The notes beneath the pieces were generated by a model that did not search any database, was not told the origin of the DNA, and saw only the letters and a list, made by a program, of their open reading frames with translations. From Trichaptum fuscoviolaceum (taxonomy: Eukaryota > Basidiomycota > Agaricomycetes > Hymenochaetales > Trichaptaceae): a stretch of 64,000 nt of DNA. This document shows, in pieces, positions 33,413-48,000 of the stretch (position 1 is the stretch's first letter; the number at the start of each line of letters is the position of its first letter). Position numbers and translations under genes: made by a program. The stretch lies in contig CAJSYZ010000005.1 of assembly GCA_910574455.1 (NCBI GenBank), forward strand, positions 744,001 to 808,000. Direction: 5' to 3'.

Positions 33413-36400
33413 CGAGTTCAGCAGCACAACTGTCGGCGACAGAGAATCGAGTTGGGCTCGTGAGTGTCATCATTTCGCTTTTGACACATCTCTGACATAT
33501 GCTTGCAAGTTCCGGCAATACCACTTGAGATGAGAGACGGCGAAATAAGTTGGGGTGCGCAACCAGGTGAGTATTTGCACTACCAATACGACTCTCCAAT
33601 TGTGCACCGGGGGCGTCGAAGGCGAATGCAGGGTTGGCTATCGTCTACATGGTAAGTGAATGGCTCTGATAGAGTCCTACCGAATAGCTGGTAAGTGTTT
33701 CCAACCCCCTTCCGTTATCTCACACCGGTACACTTATATCCGGTAACTTCACCAACTACGTAGGCAATAACTTCTCTATCTTGACTCCTGTATTTTGAAT
33801 TAGAACTGCAATAGACGGATTTGAGCTTTCGCCGAACTTGCGCGACCTATGGCATCTCTACTGCAACAAGGTGCCGAGTCAGCGACACCAAGACCTCAGA
33901 TAGCTTCTGCGCCTCGCACTATGTCAATCTCTCACTGGTGACAATACCAACTCGCGAGCACTAGTTCTAGTTCGCGTACCATCTTCGCGGGCGCGCTCTC
34001 ATCGAACGGAAACCTCACGCGCGTCAGCCAGTGAGTCAATGGCTCTCGAAAACAAACTAGAACTCTAGTTTGCGTTCTTGCTTCGCGCAGACCCCACTTG
34101 AAGCCAAACCGCGGGCCCGAACAAGTGGGCCCCGTAGCAAACCGAATAGGTGTCCGTCTGCACAGCAACAGCGACACTGCCGCGCCTTCGAGGCCTTCGC
34201 CGTGAAGAGCCTCAAGCACACCTAAAAGCCTAACGGACTCGGAGACGAACGCAAGACGGTGTGTTCTCACTGGCGCTTACCCAGCGCCTACGAGCCCGGG
34301 AGCTCCAGCTCTCGAGGAGCACGGTGTGCTCAAGCAGAGCACCGGAATTAAGACAGAGTATGCAGGCTGTCATGTCGTCAACGAAATACTCTCATCCGAG
34401 GGACGAGGGGACGCGAATCTAGCCCGAAGGTTGAATTCGAATATTCAACCATGAACGCCACATCTCGGTGAGAGGGTGTCCGGGCGATTACAGATACATT
34501 CAACCTCCTCAACGTAAGGTAGGTGCCTGTTTCATTACATCAATCTAATGGTGCATTTGCTACTAATGCATGTGTTGAATATGATTCACGGACGTGCAGA
34601 GGCTAGTCCGTGAATGCTAGACTACGATGTTCGACACCCGGTAACTTCACCAACTACATCTCCGTAAGTTCCAACTTCATGGAGCTCCAGAACATGCATT
34701 AGAGCGGTGCCGAATAGCTTAATCTATGGGTAAGCTGATCATTGTATTTCCAAGACTTTCCATGAGTATTTCGAAACTCCTGCACTCCGAGTCGTAAAGG
34801 TATGTTCTTAGCTCATCATGTTTTGTCGGAGTGAAATTTCTCTATTCCGGACTTACAGTACCTGTTCCAGATAGATAACTCTATCGAAAATGTTGTGCTA
34901 TACTTCTGTATCTACGTTGTACATATCTACAAATTTGCTGTGCAATGAATCTGACTTCGAAAGTGAGTTTGCCAGATTTGGGCGTTTGAGCTTTCGCGCG
35001 TCTTCAAGTTGCTCCTTGCGCGCCGACCACCATCATGGCTGCACCCATGACATGCATTCCATCCATTCAACACATGCTACATTAGCTGAAAACGAGTGCA
35101 CGTCTGAGTCTGAGAGCTGTTCAACATGTGAGAGAGCATGATAGGTTTTGGGTCCCGGTATGTTGTGGCACTTTCTGTCTTACCCGTGCCAAGACTCAAT
35201 CGTCCTCTTCATACAGCAACACCATATTCCTTCGCAGTCACCAGGCTTTACTTTTGCAAGCTGATAGAGATGAGCACTTGCGATAGCTCAGAATCCTGCG
35301 GCTTGAGGTCTTTAAAGGCGCTAGTTCTTGCTCGCGGCTCTGTTCAACCTTCTGCACCGCGTACTATGCGTCAATTCTGGTCTTCGGTAGCTCTAGCTTG
35401 CGGATTCTCATGATCCTGACCCCATTTAACCTTCTGCGCCGCGTACTATGTCAGTCGAACGTCCTGAGGCTCTACGGTCTGCGCTTGTAGCGATGGGTTA
35501 TGCACGGCCGGGCCTCCTCCGCGGGATGTGCGATGCGTGATCAGGACATGGCTGATGTTGATATTGTGCGGAAGCGAGCACTGGCAAGCTCTGGAGTGCT
35601 CGGGAGGTACTCCTGCTCAATCTCAACGGGGAAGTCATCCTTCCAGGACGATTTTCTCTTAGAGGAGATACAAACACTTGGGACACCGTCATATTTGCGG
35701 GTGCTAGCTCTAGTTCGCGTCCTTACTGACCTTCTCCGCTGCAGTTCAAATTCCATCTGCGACACCAGGACCTCAGATACAGACCGTGAAACGCAATCTT
35801 GCAGGTGTTCTCTCCAATTCGGCCCGCAATGGCGCCGTCTGCCCGCCAAATGCGACTGCATGAATGAAATCAAATGTCGATAACAATATACAAGGACGAC
35901 ATGCAGCAAAGTTCGACGTTGGCTTGAGTTTCTTTCCTGGGCTCGAAACCCATTGCGCAATCGAGTCCAACGCAAATCTCGGCCTCTGGCACTGTTCTCA
36001 AAGTCCTGACGCTAGTTCTAGTTCGCGTCCTTGCTTCTCGCAGTCCTCAATAGCTATTCTACGTCAGCTCAGCTTCTGTGAGCGAAACACGGGTCCGAAC
36101 AAGTGGAAACCGAATAATATTGTTTGCGTCGAGGCGCTGACTAGGCGCCCGTCTGCACAGCGACAGCGACACTGCTGTGCCTGGCAGCTTCGAGTCTTCG
36201 CCGTGAAGGATCTAGAACACGCCTAAAAGCCTAACGGAGACGGAGACGAACGCGGGCAAAGTGTGTTCTCGCTGGCGCTTACCCAGCGCCTACAAGGCTG
36301 AGAGCTTCAGCTCTCGAGGAGTGCCGTGTGCGCATCGCCCAGCGTCGGGATTAAGGCAGAGTGTGCCGACTGTCATGTTGTCAACAAAATACTTTCATCC

Positions 36401-39400
36401 GAGGGACGAGGGACACGACTCTGGCCCGAAGGTTGAATTCGAAGATTCAACCATGAACGCCACATCTCGGACAGAGGGTGTCCGGGAGATTTCAACGGTA
36501 TTCGACCTCCTCTACGTAAGGTAAGCTCCAATGTAATCACACCATGCTAATGATGCCTTGATTTCGGATGTGCATGTTAAATTTGGTGTACGGACTTGCA
36601 ATGGCTGGTCCGTGAATGCCAGATTACAGTGTTCAACACCCAGTAACTCCACCAACTACATCCCGTAAGTTCCAACTTCATGGGGCTGTGAAACATGTAT
36701 TTTGAGTGGTGCCGAACAGCATATTCTATGGGTAAGCTGAGCCGAGTTCGGACATGTATGCATTTCCATAGACTTTCCATGAGTGTTTCGAACCTCCTGT
36801 GCTCGTAAAGGTATGTTATTCCCTTTTGTGAATGCTTTGAACCTCCTGCAGTCATAAAGGTATGTTATTCCCTTAACTTAGCTGACTTTGAAACATCTAC
36901 GACGCCTTCATACATTGAATCAATGACACTGAGGTGCTTGATTCATTGTCAGAGTGAAATCTCTTAGTTCCGGTAGTACCGGTTCCGAATATCTATGTCT
37001 GAGAACGGACTTGTTCTTTCAATTCTGTGTTGGCTTCACATGTTAGAAATGTCGTGTTATTACTCTGTATCTGGGATTAGAACTACATTGTATGTACAAA
37101 AAGGACGAATCTGACTTCAAAGGTGAGTTCACCTGATTTGGGCATTTGAAGCTTTCAAGTTCGCGCGTCTTGCTCAAACGAGCCTTGCGCGTCGACCACC
37201 ACCATGGCTTCGCCCATGACATGCAAAACATTCATTCTGCATTAACTAGAGTCAAGCACACCTCTGTCGGAGAGAGCATGATAGGTTTTGGGTTCCGGTA
37301 CGTGAGCATTATCTGTCTTACCTATGTCAACAAGACTCAATTGTCGTTTTCAGCTCTATCTTGCCCACTTTCAGTCCCGCCTCGCCCTCAACCATATCTT
37401 CTGATGCGATAGGCCTAATCTATGCAAGCTGATAGAGATGAGCACATCGCCTCTTCCGTGGCTCAGCATCAAGATACAGTCCCGGCGGCTTGAGTTCCTT
37501 GTCTGCGTCCGCGCGAGCGCTGGTTCTTTGTCTGTGTTACTGTTCAACCTTCTGCTCCGCATACTATTGAAGCGATCTATGTACCGAATCAGCGACACCA
37601 GGACCTCAGTTCTAGCTCACGTCTAGGACACCCTCAAGTTGGCTGCACACTTCTGTGCTGTCCTCTCGCAATCTGCTTTTAGTTATACTGCATTTACTGT
37701 TTCTTCCATACTTTGTCTGAAATAGGAGCTTGCAGCGATGGGTTATGCACCGACGAGGGCTCGCGTGATCAGGATGTTGAAGTTAACTGGAACCGAGCAA
37801 GCTCTAGCTCTGCATTCGGTCGAAATCCAGTTGATCCCCGTCATCCTCGCAGGCGCTAGTTCTTGTTCGCGTCCTTACAGCCCGTCTCTGCTGCAGTTCA
37901 ATTTCCAGTTTTGCGACACCAGGACCTCAGATACAGACTGTACCATGGTCTGCCAATGCAATCTTGCGGGCACTGGTCCTAGTTCGCTTTGTTCTCCCTC
38001 TGCACCGCGTACTACTATGCTAATTCGCCCCAAGCAGACTTCGGACGACTAGTTGAGCAGTTCTTGCTTGCGCACTTTCAGCCAGCCCGAAATCAACCTT
38101 GGCGTCATCTCAGGCACAGGTGACACGCAGGCACGAAGTCGCCCGCGCCATGTCGTTGCAAGCTGTGTTGTCTGTATGACGCGGTGAAGGTAGCTCAGAC
38201 AATGACGGGTATCTCATTGCGGGCAAGGAAAGTGTCAATAGCGGTGAGCCTCAGCGACGTCACACTAACCCAATCATCATTTCTTAACTGTGCATTAGCG
38301 TATGAGCTCACTCTCATGCAGGGTTTCAGAATCGAACAGAGGACATTCCATGGTCTATTTGCAGAGAGGGTGTGTATCTTTTCGGGTGCAAATGCTCATA
38401 GTTGCATTGCAGGTATGGGCGCGTTTGCGCAGAAAAGAAAGCGCAATCTGTGCGGAAGCCCTACACATTGGAACTACAAGGCTGAATGATTGATCGAGGA
38501 GGATCTGCGCTTAGCAGATGTGTCGAGTTCTTGATGTCACTATCCTTTGAATGCTGAGAACATGGCGCGAAGATCGTCCATTCAGGCATGTTTACGGGGT
38601 TCAAATTCTCTCCCCGTCAAAGCGCCCTGCAAGTGCGCAAGTGCGTGTGTCAGGATAGTCCCGTCTACTTAGGGTCAAGTCCATCTGCCAATGGCAAGCA
38701 AGGACGATGCACAGCAAGCAAACTATGGAAGGTCAATTTCCTGATTGTCCTATTCCAGTCTCTCCATGTTCTGGCACCAGGACTCCAATTACCAGCTCAC
38801 CGCGTGTCCGAACAAGCGGCCCCGTAGCAAACCGAACAACTTTGAAAGCCTGCGAAGCGCCAAATAGACGCCCATCTGCGCAGCGAAGATGCTCACTGGC
38901 GGGCGTACCTGGCAGCTCCGAGCCCTTCGCCGTCACGGTGCTTAAACACAGCTTAAAGGCTAACGGAGACGGAGATGGACGCAGGTAAGTGCGTTCTCGC
39001 TGGCGCTTAACCAGCGCCTGCAACACTGAGAGCTTCAGCTAGCCCATTCCTTCGACGACCACTGCGTGCTTTGCGCCTAGCGTCGGAATTAAGACAGTGT
39101 AGGTAGGCGGTCATGTCATCATTGACATTCTCTCGTCCGAGGGACGCGTATGTGGCCCGAATGTTGAATTCGAAGATTCAACCACGAACGCCACATCTCG
39201 GGCAGAGAGCATCCGGTCGACTGCAGCACTACTCGACCTCCTTGACGTAAGGTAAGTCCCTGTTTGATTACACCATTCTAATGGTGCAGCTGCTACTGAT
39301 ATGTATGTTTAAATTGATGCACGGACTTGCAAAGGCTGGTCCGTGAATGTTAGAATAACAATGCTCGACACCCGGTAACTTCACCAACTACATCCCCGTA

Positions 39401-40585
39401 AGTTCTAACTTCATGGAACTCTAGAACATGCATTAGAGCGGTGCCGAATAGCATATACTATGGGTAAGCTGAGCCGAATTCTCAAGCAGACCTCGGTGTT
39501 GTCGATCTAGCGTATGTAGGCACTAGAATGAGAAATAACATACCTTTACGACTGCAGGAGGTTCGAAACACATGTGAACGAAAGGTAATAACATACCTAT
39601 ATGAGCACAGGAGGTTCGAAACACTCACACTATAGCTTCATAGAAAGATACATGACCCCGCTGAAATGACATATCTTAAGTCCGGTCACTTCACCAGCTA
39701 TTAGGGAATTATTTCTCCATATTCTCTACCAGCTTCACACCTATGGTGCTATGCTTATTTGTTTTGGTCTTGATCTACTCAGTGCGATGAAGAGGCTGGG
39801 ATTCAATGGTGAAAACTGAGATGCCCTGATTTAGGCATTTGAGCTTTTGCGCGTCTTGCGCAACCTTTCTTGCACGCCGACCACGACCATGGCTACACCA
39901 TGATATGCAATTCATCCATTTTACCCATCGCCACCCATCTTATATCTATGTCAAGACTCAGTTCACCTCACCGGACCATCTCACCAAGTTTGCAAGTTGA
40001 TAGAGATGAGCACTTTTCATGGTGCAGTTTTCACGGCGCCCACACCCCGAATCTGCGTTCAAGCTATTCACGCATCATGCCAGCAACACCAGGACCTCAG
40101 ATAGCATTCGGGCTCTGGTTCTGACTTGTTTTGCGCCGATTGCCAACTTGCGCCAACTGGGGCTTGCGTGATCAGGACATGGCTGATGTTACTGTCTGCG
40201 CAGTTGAATCCACACTTGAACTTGCAGCAAATGTCGGATGTGTGCCGTCACTCTTGCAGGCGCTAGTTCTGGTTCACAATCGTAGTTCAAATTCCAGAAT
40301 CATCTCTGTGTCTCGGAGTTTAATTCACTGTTTTGGATCCTACTACGCATTGGTGCGTCATATCTGCCTTTCCCGCTTGCGCACCCAGCTTTGCGTTCCG
40401 TAGACATGCCTGAATGGACGATCTTTGCGATATCAACATAGAGAACTCGTTCTTGTGAGCATCCTTGCTCCCGCTTGGGTTCCCGGGTATTCCAAGTCCC
40501 GCATGCAAGGGAATCCTATTCCCTTTCTCTACTACTGACATCTTCGTGACACCGTGATACTTGTTTTATCTATCTATAGCACCAA
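33413..40585 (+). repeat. Decayed region of U4
   Basis: Three blocks as in U1, with private one-base indels near 34330, 34752, 35167, 39357 and 40350. No gene is seen. Confidence 0.65.
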
Positions 40586-41574
40586 GATAAGTAGATCGCT
40601 TGCACACTTGCCTGTACCGAATAGAATAACAGCAAACATATTGTGCTGTTTGGGAGCTCACTGGCAGGCTCTGCATATACAGATGTTCAAGTGCTCTGTG
40701 ATTTGAGCTTGTATTCACTGTATAAAATATACATTGTTTCTATTCTATATCTAATGAGAGCTGGCAAGTGGGCCTTCGTGCACAGTGCACATACGACAGA
40801 AATAGCACTACTCGGAGATCAAGTCTTGTAGCGAGTAGAATACTGTTGTTTGTTGGGAGCTCTGCATGCCAGTGTGCAACATTGGACTCAACTGTAGTCC
40901 TGTGTAGTTGAGCTCAAATTCTCTTTTAATAATATTCTTTTCTCATTTACAAGGCAATATATATATGTTTTGAAAGCGGGGGAGCGGCACATTCACGCAC
41001 GGTGAAAGTGCAGTATGAACCAGAGACCCGAAGAGAGTGATTCTGCTCGGGTTGCTCATTCGGCGGATAGAATTCTGGGTTGAGGCGAACTGCGATAAGC
41101 AGAACATATATAAGGAGCCCAAATACACTGTGTTCCCCATGTCTATGGACTACCTACTCGCTGTCCCCGCATCGTCGAGCCTCCCCATCCGACTTGAAAG
41201 TTTGACGTGGTGTCTGCGGTAAGTCGATTCGCCTGTTAATTACTAGTTAGCGATTCTAACCCTACCTTTGTAGCGCCAGGTGATTGCGGACACCAAACCG
41301 CCGACTGTGCAGTTTGACGTGGTGACCGGCCTCGCGCAATGGTCCCCATTTGCCGTCGAGCTTCGGTTTGACGTGGTAATGCACTTCGTAGATAGCAATA
41401 CCTGTACATAGAGGGGGAGACTATTGTCAATTTTTTACTAAAGAGTAGACGGACGAAAAGGAGAAAGCCAAAATTCTGCCATTTTGTCGCGCCGTCCTAA
41501 CCCTAATCCGAGAGGCAACCTGTGCCTGGAATCCGTTCGTGTCCGTAAATCATTCAAGTTGCCGAGTAGCAGAT
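40586..41574 (+). repeat. Junction spacer J4
   Basis: As J1 but with small losses near 40850 (TTGTTTGTTGGG) and 41344 (GGTCCCC). The small spliced frame lies at 41139-41283. Confidence 0.75.
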
Positions 41575-41711
41575 GCGACAGAACACAGTGACGTATCCCA
41601 TACATCCTCGCTACTCTTTGAAAGCCTCCGCGTCGCCCACCACTCAGCTCGGCGCCTAACTTGCAATCTCTTCACTTCTTGCTCAACGACTGTCTCAGAG
41701 TCAAGCGACAT
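41550..41711 (-). pseudogene. EMI1-like remnant, U5
   Basis: The identical 53-codon remnant with the shared deletion joint. Confidence 0.75.
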
Positions 41712-41820
41712 GGTAAGAGGTAACGTTTGACGCGTCCCAATTGAATGGGAAGACTCCGTTCGGAGTTCTAAACGCGTATAATTGAAGATCGCTCTTGAAG
41801 GCTGTGATGATTCGAGAAAA

Positions 41821-42592
41821 ATGTCTCTTCACCCATCCATCTCGGACGCGCAGCTTGCGGAGTCGGCGACAAATTGCAGCCAATGTGGAATCAGTGACCT
41901 GCAGGAAAGCAACTGTTACGGTGTGCAAGGTGTAAGGTATGTACCATCTTGCATTCCCAATTGATATACTCAAATCAATGTTATTGCTATGCGTGAACAG
42001 TGGACTCGTTATTGTGTGAGCTCCCAGCCTCTAAACTCCAAACTATTCTTTCTAACTTATCTCGTTCGGGAGACAGAGTGTGGAATGTCAGAAACAAGAG
42101 TGGCCGACGCACAAAATCAAATGCGATGTGAATGCGAATACCGCACGGGCACTCGCGGCCGATCCCTCTAAGCACCCAAACCTGCTGCCAGACTTCCGGG
42201 CCTGGCTTTCCACTGTCATCCGGCCTATTGCCTGGTGCAGTCTTAATGCACTGGAAGCCAAACCCAAACTCCGAGACCTCTCCAAGAAAGCGTTCCTCAT
42301 CGAACTCACGCACGTCCCCAACGCGTCGACGCTGCGGGAGAAGTTTGTTCTGAAGGAATACTCTGTGCAGACGCGCGCGCTTGCGCAAGCTGCGGTCGCC
42401 AGCGACAAGAACATCGCGCATGAGTTTGAGAAGATGTCGGGCAAGACGAGTGTTGCTACGACGATCATCAAGGCGGGCGCGTTGGTGAAAGTGATTGGCT
42501 TTGACGCATCAAACGAAGCGCTTGCTGCTCATGACCATAGTGACGAATGGAGACCAATACTTGATAAGGCTCTGCGAGGGGAATTGACTTAG
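41821..42592 (+). pseudogene. MYND-finger gene copy, U5, damaged exon 1
   Basis: 13-bp loss present. Exon 2 is 42001-42015 and exon 3 is 42077-42592. The U1-like tract begins only after this gene. Confidence 0.65.
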
Positions 42593-43130
42593 ATTTTGAA
42601 CGCTCTACGCATGTCCATCCTCTCGAAAGGGTTTGGACAATAATGTGAAGTTCTTGTCCGATATATTTCTGTCTTTTTGGTACAGTTTTGGAATTTGTTT
42701 TGTAAAGTTTTGTAGTCCTCCTTCAAGTTGCCGTTGATAACAGTAGACGTACTTCGTTTTTTTAGTCGTTTGTGTAGTATGAAAGTAGCTTGAGAGTGCC
42801 AGTGATGTTATCCATCCGGTGACCCTGCCAGTGACTTAGAATGCTGAATTCGTTCGCTTCCTCTTGCGCTCATCAAAACACACGCTTAGGTGCTCGCTGG
42901 AGACGATGGCGGGGGGCTGTGCATGAAAAGCAATTGAAAAAACTGAAGATCTGTGCCTGGAATCCGTTCGTGTCCGTAAATCATTGCCGAGTTGCGGCAA
43001 CGGATGTGTATAATTATGCGTTATAGCAGATATATCAAAGCCCTCATTGTCGTTCTCCTTCATTTTGCTCAACACCAACGTCTATCCGACCCTCGTCAAT
43101 CCTTATCCTACATTCACAAGACAGCAAAGC

Positions 43131-44573
43131 ATGCCCCCGCTCAGACTTCCAGGCGATGATGGTGGAGGCTTCAAGATCTCGTTCTGGGGCTTGGTAGCCG
43201 CTACTATGGCTGCTTTGAAGCTCAAAGAGCACTATGATGACAACTGTGAGTTTTGTTTTTGATTGTGAACTCACCGTGTGTTCATGGCCGTTCCAGACCG
43301 CACAGTTCCCAGTGACTCTGAAGCAAATCCGCTCGCACCCCCGTCTTACAGAGATGACGACGATGCCGACGCACAGAGTGCCATCGCGTTGGATACCACA
43401 ATTCCAACACGCGCAAAAGTTAAGCGCAATCGGAGGAAATGTGTTTGCTGTGGCCTAAAGTACGTTCACAAATTGAGAGACCGCTGCGAATCTAACCGTT
43501 GGTATTACTTCAGCTGCACACTCTTCTGCAAGGCGCTCGGCATTGTCACTCTCATTTTTGTCGTTTGGAACGGCTTCAAACTCATTAGATGGGCTATCAC
43601 TGTCAGTGCATGATCTACCATCATTCAATAAACTCTAAATCTCATCAATATACTATGTCTAGCCTGCACCCACCGGCCTCGAGGGAATGCCGGAGTACAG
43701 CAAGTCTCTCGGTTGTCTTGACGCGAAGCACTTCTACCAAGACAGTGACAAGGGCACCTTTTATACCATCACACCGAGCGAAAATGGAGTTGACCATGAA
43801 CTGTACGTCGACGGCGGCGCAGTCGGCACCATTATCATCGCACCGAGTAGCACTGCACAAGATACGACCATCAAAGTCCTTGCGCGCGTCAGCTCGAGCG
43901 ACGCCTCACTTCTCTCCAAGTTGCAAATCGCCACGCCTGGTTCGTCCATCCCGAAGCCATTCCGAATTCGCAGCGACAGCTATTTCGCACTCACATCGCC
44001 GGACAAGTCCGAGCTTGTTGCGGGGACGTGTATGCGTTATGACCTTACCATCTACATACCGCCGACTCTGCGAGGCTTGACAATCTCAGCGCTTTCCGTC
44101 GCGCAAGTCAAATTCTCCGATGACTTCATCGCGGACCCGCGTGAGCTGGGGTCGCTGAAGGTGAAGCTGTCGGACATCGACGAGCGCAATATGTTCCTCC
44201 CAACCGGCCGCCTTGCTGCAGATAACACGAATATCGACTTAAGCGGTGGCTACATCGTGGGTGAGCTCGCACTCGCGAACAGCACGGAAATCAAGACTTC
44301 CTTCAGCTCTCGGTCACGAAGCTGACCGTCAAGACAACCGCATACAATATCCATGCACCTGGCAGTGAGCAGTCTGAGCGTGGAGCAACAGCGTACCTCA
44401 ACACGATAACAGGCAACGGCCGGTCGGATTTCATCTTTGAGAACACCGTCAGTCGTCCCATCCGAAGTGACCACGGTACACGAGGATGGGGAGACTTGTA
44501 CAAAAAGGCGAATTTCAACGGCAAGATTGATCTCAACGCAAAATCGTTCACTGCGCCGTGTCGGGGACCCTAA
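43131..44573 (+). pseudogene. Membrane-protein gene copy 5, frameshifted
   Basis: Exons 43131-43245, 43297-43459, 43514-43601 and 43663-44573. Exon 4 lacks one G at 44310/44311 (CAGCTCTCGGTC instead of CAGCTCTGCGGTC). This shifts the frame and ends the protein at 44325 after about 342 residues, losing the last 80 or so residues of the outer domain. The N-terminal GDDGGG and intron sequences are of the U1 type. The lesion could be a sequencing error, since many one-base indels separate the copies. Confidence 0.65.
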
Positions 44574-44600
44574 ACAACAACTACTGACATTTTTTTTTAG

Positions 44601-45020
44601 CAAAACGTTAATCACTACCTATATGACTCTCCAACTGTGCACCGGGAACTCGTCATCGAGGATGAAGATCCTGATGACTTCCCTGCGCAGCCTACCCCTC
44701 CCCCTCGGAATGCTCGAGGTACTATTTCTGGTCTTCCCACTCCAAGTACACAAACACCTACGCAACATTCTGCTGCAGCTCCTCCTATGCGTGCGCCACA
44801 TGGATCCGATGCACCCTCAGACCTTTCTCTTGCCACTGACTCGAGCGGGCATCACATTCCCGTTATCTTTTCTGATGCAGAAACCCGCAATCCTTTCCGA
44901 CCGGATTTATTCCCGACGAGTCCATTTGGAACACCAATCAAAGAACGCCCTCTGCCACAACAAGACGAAGAGCACGTTTTGTACCGGAATCCACTTGGTA
45001 GTGCGGAGAGGTCGAGGTAG
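44601..45020 (+). CDS. Pro/Ser/Thr-rich open exon, U5
   Basis: Open over 139 codons, like U1. Confidence 0.33.
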   Translation, partial: QNVNHYLYDSPTVHRELVIEDEDPDDFPAQPTPPPRNARGTISGLPTPSTQTPTQHSAAAPPMRAPHGSDAPSDLSLATDSSGHHIPVIFSDAETRNPFRPDLFPTSPFGTPIKERPLPQQDEEHVLYRNPLGSAERSR

Positions 45021-48000
45021 CGAGTTCAGCAGCACAACTGTCGGCGACAGAGAATCGAGTTGGGCTCGTGAGTGTCATCATTTCGCTTTTGATACATCTC
45101 TGACATATGCTTGCAAGTTCCGGCAATACCACTTGAGATGAGAGACGGCGAAATAAGTTGGGGTGCGCAACCAGGTGAGTATTTGCACTACCAATACGAC
45201 TCTCCAATTGTGCACCGGGGGCGTCGAAGGCGAATGCAGGGTTGGCTATCGTCTACATGGTAAGTGAATGGCTCTGATAGAGTCCTACCGAATAGCTGGT
45301 AAGTGTTTCCAACCCCCTTCCGTTATCTCACACCGGTACACTTATATCCGGTAACTTCACCAACTACGTAGGCAATAACTTCTCTATCTTGACTCCTGTA
45401 TTTTGAATTAGAACTGCAATAGACGGATTTGAGCTTTCGCCGAACTTGCGCGACCTATGGCATCTCTACTGCAACAAGGTGCCGAGTCAGCGACACCAAG
45501 ACCTCAGATAGCTTCTGCGCCTCGCACTATGTCAATCTCTCACTGGTGACAATACCAACTCGCGAGCACTAGTTCTAGTTCGCGTACCATCTTCGCGGGC
45601 GCGCTCTCATCGAACGGAAACCTCACGCGCGTCAGCCAGTGAGTCAATGGCTCTCGAAAACAAACTAGAACTCTAGTTTGCGTTCTTGCTTCGCGCAGAC
45701 CCCACTTGAAGCCAAACCGCGGGCCCGAACAAGTGGGCCCCGTAGCAAACCGAATAGGTGTCCGTCTGCACAGCAACAGCGACACTGCCGCGCCTTCGAG
45801 GCCTTCGCCGTGAAGAGCCTCAAGCACACCTAAAAGCCTAACGGACTCGGAGACGAACGCAAGACGGTGTGTTCTCACTGGCGCTTACCCAGCGCCTACG
45901 AGCCCGGGAGCTCCAGCTCTCGAGGAGCACGGTGTGCTCCAAGCAGAGCACCGGAATTAAGACAGAGTATGCAGGCTGTCATGTCGTCAACGAAATACTC
46001 TCATCCGAGGGACGAGGGGACGCGAATCTAGCCCGAAGGTTGAATTCGAATATTCAACCATGAACGCCACATCTCGGTGAGAGGGTGTCCGGGCGATTAC
46101 AGATACATTCAACCTCCTCAACGTAAGGTAGGTGCCTGTTTCATTACATCAATCTAATGGTGCATTTGCTACTAATGCATGTGTTGAATATGATTCACGG
46201 ACGTGCAGAGGCTAGTCCGTGAATGCTAGACTACGATGTTCGACACCCGGTAACTTCACCAACTACATCTCCGTAAGTTCCAACTTCATGGAGCTCCAGA
46301 ACATGCATTAGAGCGGTGCCGAATAGCTTAATCTATGGGTAAGCTGATCATTGTATTTCCATAGACTTTCCATGAGTATTTCGAAACTCCTGCACTCCGA
46401 GTCGTAAAGGTATGTTCTTAGCTCATCATGTTTTGTCGGAGTGAAATTTCTCTATTCCGGACTTACAGTACCTGTTCCAGATAGATAACTCTATCGAAAA
46501 TGTTGTGCTATACTTCTGTATCTACGTTGTACATATCTACAAATTTGCTGTGCAATGAATCTGACTTCGAAAGTGAGTTTGCCAGATTTGGGCGTTTGAG
46601 CTTTCGCGCGTCTTCAAGTTGCTCCTTGCGCGCCGACCACCATCATGGCTGCACCCATGACATGCATTCCATCCATTCAACACATGCTACATTAGCTGAA
46701 AACGAGTGCACGTCTGAGTCTGAGAGCTGTTCAACATGTGAGAGAGCATGATAGGTTTTGGGTCCCGGTATGTTGTGCACTTTCTGTCTTACCCGTGCCA
46801 AGACTCAATCGTCCTCTTCATACAGCAACACCATATTCCTTCGCAGTCACCAGGCTTTACTTTTGCAAGCTGATAGAGATGAGCACTTGCGATAGCTCAG
46901 AATCCTGCGGCTTGAGGTCTTTAAAGGCGCTAGTTCTTGCTCGCGGCTCTGTTCAACCTTCTGCACCGCGTACTATGCGTCAATTCTGGTCTTCGGTAGC
47001 TCTAGCTTGCGGATTCTCATGATCCTGACCCCATTTAACCTTCTGCGCCGCGTACTATGTCAGTCGAACGTCCTGAGGCTCTACGGTCTGCGCTTGTAGC
47101 GATGGGTTATGCACGGCCGGGCCTCCTCCGCGGGATGTGCGATGCGTGATCAGGACATGGCTGATGTTGATATTGTGCGGAAGCGAGCACTGGCAAGCTC
47201 TGGAGTGCTCGGGAGGTACTCCTGCTCAATCTCAACGGGGAAGTCATCCTTCCAGGACGATTTTCTCTTAGAGGAGATACAAACACTTGGGACACCGTCA
47301 TATTTGCGGGTGCTAGCTCTAGTTCGCGTCCTTACTGACCTTCTCCGCTGCAGTTCAAATTCCATCTGCGACACCAGGACCTCAGATACAGACCGTGAAA
47401 CGCAATCTTGCAGGTGTTCTCTCCAATTCGGCCCGCAATGGCGCCGTCTGCCCGCCAAATGCGACTGCATGAATGAAATCAAATGTCGATAACAATATAA
47501 AGGACGACATGCAGCAAAGTTCGACGTTGGCTTGAGTTTCTTTCCTGGGCTCGAAACCCATTGCGCAATCGAGTCCAACGCAAATCTCGGCCTCTGGCAC
47601 TGTTCTCAAAGTCCTGACGCTAGTTCTAGTTCGCGTCCTTGCTTCTCGCAGTCCTCAATAGCTATTCTACGTCAGCTCAGCTTCTGTGAGCGAAACACGG
47701 GTCCGAACAAGTGGAAACCGAATAATATTGTTTGCGTCGAGGCGCTGACTAGGCGCCCGTCTGCACAGCGACAGCGACACTGCTGTGCCTGGCAGCTTCG
47801 AGTCTTCGCCGTGAAGGATCTAGAACACGCCTAAAAGCCTAACGGAGACGGAGACGAACGCGGGCAAAGTGTGTTCTCGCTGGCGCTTACCCAGCGCCTA
47901 CAAGGCTGAGAGCTTCAGCTCTCGAGAGTGCCGTGTGCGCATCGCCCAGCGTCGGGATTAAGGCAGAGTGTGCCGACTGTCATGTTGTCAACAAAATACT

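Larger units (their letters stand above)
29959..41574 (+). repeat. Tandem unit U4 (full length)
   Basis: An 11.6-kb unit close to U3. Private one-base indels include 30103 (G-run in the divergent promoter), about 31085, 34330, 34752 and 35167. Confidence 0.9.
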
